A stretch of DNA of 64,000 bases. Origin: Trichodesmium sp002260545 (lineage in GTDB: Bacteria; Cyanobacteriota; Cyanobacteriia; Cyanobacteriales; Microcoleaceae). The translations under genes were made by a program, and so were the position numbers. Position 1 is the stretch's first letter. Each line of letters begins with the position of its first letter. Location of the stretch: positions 31,644-95,643 of the forward strand of contig NZ_JBNHEQ010000158.1 of NCBI RefSeq assembly GCF_050016015.1. The letters are read 5' to 3'. The notes below the pieces were generated by a model. The model was not told where the DNA came from and did no database searches. It saw only the letters and a program-made list of their open reading frames with translations. Positions 60,581-64,000 of this stretch are shown in pieces.

Positions 60581-61744
60581 ATGGAAAATTTTTTAGACAT
60601 TTACAACCTTAGTTTAAATAAAAAAGGCGAAGAATTATGTGGAGACCAAGTTAAATTTCGCAAAGCAGAGAATAAAAATATTGTTGTCTTGTCTGATGGT
60701 TTGGGTAGTGGAGTTAAAGCGAATATTTTGGCTACTTTAACTACAGAAATTTTGATTAATATGTTGAATACCGAAGATATTTCCTTGGAAGAAGTGATAG
60801 AAACTGTCATCGGAACTTTGCCTATTTGTCAAGTTAGAAAAATTGCCTATGCGACTTTTACAGTTATTCAAATTAATCCCAAGAATAATAAATTTTTAGT
60901 TATAAATTTTGATAATCCTCCCGTTTTCTATTTAAAAAAAGGTAAGTTAATTAAATTAGAGGCTAGAACAGAAAAAATATTAGATAAGAAAATAACTTTT
61001 TCTCAAGGGAAGTTAGAAAAAGGTGATTTTTTGGGAGCTATTAGTGATGGAGTTTTATATGCAGGTTTGGGAGTTAGTTTAAATTTTGGTTGGGGTTGGG
61101 ATAATATAGCGAAACATATCGAAGGTTTATTTATTAATCATACTCATACTGCGAGAAATATTGTTCAAAATGTAATTAAAAAAACTCATAATCTCTATGG
61201 AGGCAAAATTGGGGATGATGCCTCTTTTGTTGGAATTTATGTCAGGAAGAGAAATCCAGTAATGATATTTACAGGTCCGCCTCTAGATGAAAATAGAGAT
61301 TTTGAATATGTAGAAAAATTATTAGATTTTCGTGGTCGGAGAGTAGTTTGTGGCGGCACAACAGGAAATATTGTGGCAAGTTTTCTGGGGGAAACTATTG
61401 AAATGGATGTTACTACAATGACAAAAGAAATGCCACCTATCGGTAAGTTAAGTGGAATAGATTTAGTAACGGAAGGAATTTTAACTATTTCCAAATGTAC
61501 AGAAATTTTGCAAAAGTGTCATTGCGATATTGGTAGGTTGCCTTCAGATAAAAATGGCGCTGTAATGTTGGCAAAAGAAATATTGGAAGCTGATTCTATT
61601 TTATTTTTGGTAGGGCAGAAAATTAATGAATTTTATCAAAACCCTTTATTACCAAAAAATATTTCCATTCGTCGCAATTTGATAGAAGATTTAGTTCAAT
61701 ATTTGCGGGAAAAACAGAAAGAAGCAAATATAGAATATTGTTAG
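60581..61744 (+). CDS. SpoIIE-type (PP2C-like) protein phosphatase, Hox-associated
   Basis: A 387-residue protein. Residues 1-220 form a SpoIIE/PP2C domain: GDQVKFRKAENKNIVVLSDG then LGSG (metal-binding Asp), GDFLGAISDGVLYAG and KIGDDASFVGIYV. A second domain of about 160 residues (TGPPLDENRDFEYVEKLLDF, VVCGGTTGNIVASFLGE) is of unknown function and recurs, as I recall, in clostridial hydrogenase-linked phosphatases; three Cys in KCTEILQKCHC could bind metal or respond to redox. It probably dephosphorylates a Ser/Thr target such as an anti-sigma antagonist, but no such partner is encoded nearby. Stop-start junction TAGATG with the PAS gene. Confidence 0.88.
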   Translation: MENFLDIYNLSLNKKGEELCGDQVKFRKAENKNIVVLSDGLGSGVKANILATLTTEILINMLNTEDISLEEVIETVIGTLPICQVRKIAYATFTVIQINPKNNKFLVINFDNPPVFYLKKGKLIKLEARTEKILDKKITFSQGKLEKGDFLGAISDGVLYAGLGVSLNFGWGWDNIAKHIEGLFINHTHTARNIVQNVIKKTHNLYGGKIGDDASFVGIYVRKRNPVMIFTGPPLDENRDFEYVEKLLDFRGRRVVCGGTTGNIVASFLGETIEMDVTTMTKEMPPIGKLSGIDLVTEGILTISKCTEILQKCHCDIGRLPSDKNGAVMLAKEILEADSILFLVGQKINEFYQNPLLPKNISIRRNLIEDLVQYLREKQKEANIEYC

Positions 61745-61829
61745 TTATATAGTAACCATTCAGCCGTCAGCCGTTAGCTATCAACTATTGCTTTTCATTT
61801 TACATAAAAGCTTTATTTAAACCCCAGCC

Positions 61830-61961
61830 CTTACAGCGCTTTTGCTGATTGATCAACCACACCGTCATAACCAAAACCCTGTAAGGAGTAATGCCATTTC
61901 CTAAGGTCATGCTCCGCAAACGCCCCTACTGTGGTCTACTGTGCAGGAAAACGGCTGTAAG
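61830..61961. mobile_element. 132-bp MITE with CTTACAGC ends
   Basis: CTTACAGCGCTTTTGCTGA is inverted against TCAGGAAAACGGCTGTAAG-like sequence (GCAGGAAAACGGCTGTAAG). Inside are CCTGTAAGGAG and CTCCGCAAACGCCCCTAC, common repeat motifs. No ORF. Confidence 0.65.
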
Positions 61962-62375
61962 ACCAGAGTTCTATTGAGCCAGAATTAATCTTAACTACAC
62001 TCATCCTAGTCTTATTGCTGATGGCTGACAGCTAATAGCTGAATGCTTACGTTATATAGCAGGGAATAGGGAATATAACTCTCCAGAAAAGACAGAGTAG
62101 AGATCAGGGAGCAGGGAAGAAGAATAAATAATTGATAATTTATGTATGATAATTGATTTTACTTTTATTATTGGAGATGTCTAATAGGGAATAGGGAACA
62201 GTTGGAAAAACATTTTTCTAGTCTAAGATTCATCATGAGCAAAAGTTGTAGTGGACTAACAAACCTTAATAGATTCTCCTATAGCATTAAATAACTATTC
62301 AACCGGACAAGACAAACCGGACAATACTACAAGATTTTCTCGCCATTACTTGACTCCTATTAACCACCATGATTT

Positions 62376-62410
<35 letters not shown>

Positions 62411-62526
62411 CTAATTTAGTATCAAAATATTAAGGTCTATTGCATTTTCTTCACATACCCCGACAAAACCACCCACGAAACCTCAGTCCGTGATACCATC
62501 CCATACTTGTATATAGAAAAAAGATT

Positions 62527-62532
62527 AAGGAG
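62527..62532 (+). promoter_or_regulatory. Ribosome binding site deciding the chlP TTG start
   Basis: AAGGAG ends 7 bases before TTG at 62540. With that start the protein begins MTLRVAVVGSGPAGSSAAE, as in other cyanobacterial ChlP proteins. Confidence 0.75.
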
Positions 62533-62539
62533 AAGACCT

Positions 62540-63760
62540 TTGACTTTAAGGGTTGCTGTTGTTGGTTCAGGTCCAGCAGGTTCCTCTGCTGCCGAGACTT
62601 TAGTAAAAGCAGGCATTGAAACTTATTTATTTGAACGTAAATTAGATAACGCCAAACCTTGTGGTGGAGCTATTCCCCTATGTATGGTCAGCGAATTTGA
62701 CCTACCATCAGAAATTATCGATCGCCGGGTTAGAAAAATGAAAATGATATCTCCCTCCAATGTTGAGGTAGATATCCATATAGAAAAAGAACATGAATAT
62801 ATAGGTATGTGCCGTCGGGAAGTATTAGATGGCTTCCTGAGAGACCGCGCAGCTTCTTTAGGAGCTAACCTAATTAATGGTACAGTTTATAAACTGGATA
62901 TCCCTACTAATGATAGAGACCCCTATACTATCCATTACTCTGACCATTCAGAAGGAGAAGTCCAAGGAACAGCCAAAACCTTAAAAGTAGATTTAGTTAT
63001 TGGAGCAGATGGGGCAAATTCCCGTGTAGCTAAAGCTATTGATGCTGGAGATTATAATTACGCGATCGCCTTCCAAGAACGTATTCGTCTCCCTGACCAT
63101 CTCATGGCATATTATGAAGACCTAGCAGAAATGTATGTGGGGGATGATGTGTCCCCAGACTTCTACGCTTGGGTATTCCCTAAATATGACCATGTTGCTG
63201 TGGGTACTGGTACAATGAAACCTAACCAGGCCAGAATTAAACAGTTACAAGCAGGTATTCGCGCTCGTGCTGCTAAACGTCTTGAAGGTGGGGAAATTAT
63301 CAAGGTAGAAGCTCATCCCATTCCCGAACATCCTCGCCCTCGTCGGGTTCGTGGTAGAGTTGCTTTAGTAGGAGATGCTGCGGGTACTGTTACTAAGTCT
63401 TCTGGTGAAGGTATCTATTTTGCAGCTAAGTCTGCTCGGATGTGTGCCGAAACTATTGTCGAGACTTCTAATAATGGTGCTATTATCCCGACTGAAGCAG
63501 ATTTGAAACTTTATCTGAAGCGGTGGGATAAAAAGTATGGCATGACTTACAAAGTCTTGGATATTTTACAGACAGTATTCTATCGTTCTGATGCTACTCG
63601 CGAAGCATTTGTAGAAATGTGTGCTGACCGGGATGTACAGAAATTAACTTTTGATAGTTATTTGTACAAGACTGTCGTACCTGCTAATCCTTTAGTTCAA
63701 ATGAAGATTACTGCTAAAACTATTGGTAGTATGCTCCGGGGTCATGCTTTAGCACCTTAA
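62540..63760 (+). CDS. chlP: Geranylgeranyl diphosphate/chlorophyll reductase ChlP
   Basis: A 406-residue FAD-dependent reductase that saturates three double bonds of geranylgeranyl (free or on chlorophyll) to phytyl, needed for chlorophyll a, tocopherol and phylloquinone. FAD motif VAVVGSGPAGSSAAETLVKA (about residues 5-24), then YLFERKLDNAKPCGGAIPLC, LVIGADGANSRVAKAID, and the ribityl site RVALVGDAAGTVTKSSGEGI. Length normal. The start is TTG at 62540, chosen from the AAGGAG and the conserved N-terminus; an upstream frame from 62507 would add 11 basic residues containing that site. Monocistronic, with a hairpin after the stop. Confidence 0.95.
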   Translation: MTLRVAVVGSGPAGSSAAETLVKAGIETYLFERKLDNAKPCGGAIPLCMVSEFDLPSEIIDRRVRKMKMISPSNVEVDIHIEKEHEYIGMCRREVLDGFLRDRAASLGANLINGTVYKLDIPTNDRDPYTIHYSDHSEGEVQGTAKTLKVDLVIGADGANSRVAKAIDAGDYNYAIAFQERIRLPDHLMAYYEDLAEMYVGDDVSPDFYAWVFPKYDHVAVGTGTMKPNQARIKQLQAGIRARAAKRLEGGEIIKVEAHPIPEHPRPRRVRGRVALVGDAAGTVTKSSGEGIYFAAKSARMCAETIVETSNNGAIIPTEADLKLYLKRWDKKYGMTYKVLDILQTVFYRSDATREAFVEMCADRDVQKLTFDSYLYKTVVPANPLVQMKITAKTIGSMLRGHALAP

Positions 63761-63779
63761 TTAGTAGCTATCAGCTTTT

Positions 63780-63808
63780 AGCATTTCCTGACGGAATGCT
63801 CCTCTTTT
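63780..63808 (+). terminator. Candidate terminator after chlP
   Basis: AGCATT (63780-63785) and AATGCT (63795-63800) with a CCTGACGG loop, followed by CCTCTTTT. The same AGCATTTCC/GGAATGCT hairpin occurs as a repeat elsewhere, so its role is uncertain. Confidence 0.45.
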
Positions 63809-63822
63809 AAGCCGTAATTATA

Positions 63823-64000
63823 GTAGGGGTTTGGTCTCCAAACCCAAGGATGGTCTCCAAACCCAAGGATGGTCTCCAAACCCAAGAATGGTCTCCAAAC
63901 CCAAGGCTGGTCTCCAAACCCAAGGCTGGTCTCCAAACCCAAGGCTGGTCTCCAAACCCAAGGATGGTCTCCAAACCCAAGGATGGTCTCCAAACCCAAG
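63823..64000. repeat. 19-bp tandem hairpin array GGTCTCCAAACCCAAGGAT, running off the window
   Basis: Nine units start at 63833, 63852, 63871, 63890, 63909, 63928, 63947, 63966 and 63985; the last is cut by the window end. The variable triplet at the end of each unit is GAT, AAT or GCT. The first unit is preceded by GTAGGGGTTT, so GTTTGG/CCAAAC forms a hairpin at each joint. A single related hairpin is inside the TamB-like gene (35465-35497), with looser relatives at 49609 and 52150. Confidence 0.93.

Noticed and set aside
63778..63999. Minus-strand protein with 19-residue repeats (GLETILGFGDHPWVWRP type)
   Set aside because: Arises because three 19-bp units make 57 bp; no start signal and the frame runs off the window.

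Overview
The window looks like chromosomal DNA of a filamentous, non-heterocystous cyanobacterium with a repeat-rich genome (Okeania/Trichodesmium/Lyngbya-like; the genus is a guess). Grounds: low G+C, more than 20 copies of the HIP1 octamer GCGATCGC, genes of oxygenic photosynthesis (zeta-carotene desaturase, geranylgeranyl reductase ChlP), a cyanobacterial five-subunit Hox hydrogenase, several protein families of unknown function that I know mainly from cyanobacteria, and long spacers full of heptamer repeats, perfect palindromes and small terminal-inverted-repeat (MITE-like) elements. No tRNA, rRNA or CRISPR array was seen. There is one assembly gap (8150-8352).

Layout. 0.3-16 kb holds housekeeping genes: cobQ with a small 2Fe-2S ferredoxin, an SRPBCC protein and crtQ/zds on the minus strand, a cyanobacterial protein of unknown function, a SufA-type Fe-S carrier, a TPR protein, a 75-residue protein and a SulA-like epimerase. 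They are separated by a 76-bp x 8 tandem array, a 230-bp array with a palindromic core, and MITEs. 16-30.7 kb: a DUF3352 protein, an AraC-type regulator, then a block bounded by 54-bp near-identical direct repeats (19425 and 27964). The block carries a His-rich CDF metal transporter, a membrane-anchored PPIase, a HupE/UreJ permease, a secreted DUF3604 protein and a secreted alpha-amylase. It is followed by an SDR lacking the catalytic Tyr, a VOC protein and an MscS channel.

31-49.5 kb: a 2326-residue TamB/Tic236-like protein with repeat-derived peptides in frame; a methyltransferase and a coiled-coil protein ahead of four tandem FAD monooxygenases; an alpha/beta hydrolase broken by a 107-bp MITE; a second truncated ORF; a haloacetate-dehalogenase-like hydrolase, a cupin, a SnoaL-like protein and a DUF1499 protein. 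This part looks like a tailoring or catabolic neighbourhood that is partly decaying.

49.8-62 kb: a plant-type ferredoxin with an overlapping partner gene, then hoxE, hoxF, hoxU, hoxY, a secreted nuclease and hoxH, each separated by hundreds of bases of repeats. Directly downstream lie a thioredoxin-like 2Fe-2S protein, a PAS protein and a SpoIIE-type phosphatase, a trio I know from clostridial [FeFe]-hydrogenase operons. This is the strongest candidate here for an undescribed system: a redox-sensing phosphatase module attached to a cyanobacterial [NiFe] hydrogenase. The window ends with chlP and a 19-bp hairpin array.

Shared themes: small repeats have entered coding sequence in frame (TamB, HupE), form the leader and start codon of unrelated genes, and have copied gene ends in tandem (hoxY, the Hox-associated ferredoxin, the 89-residue coiled-coil gene).
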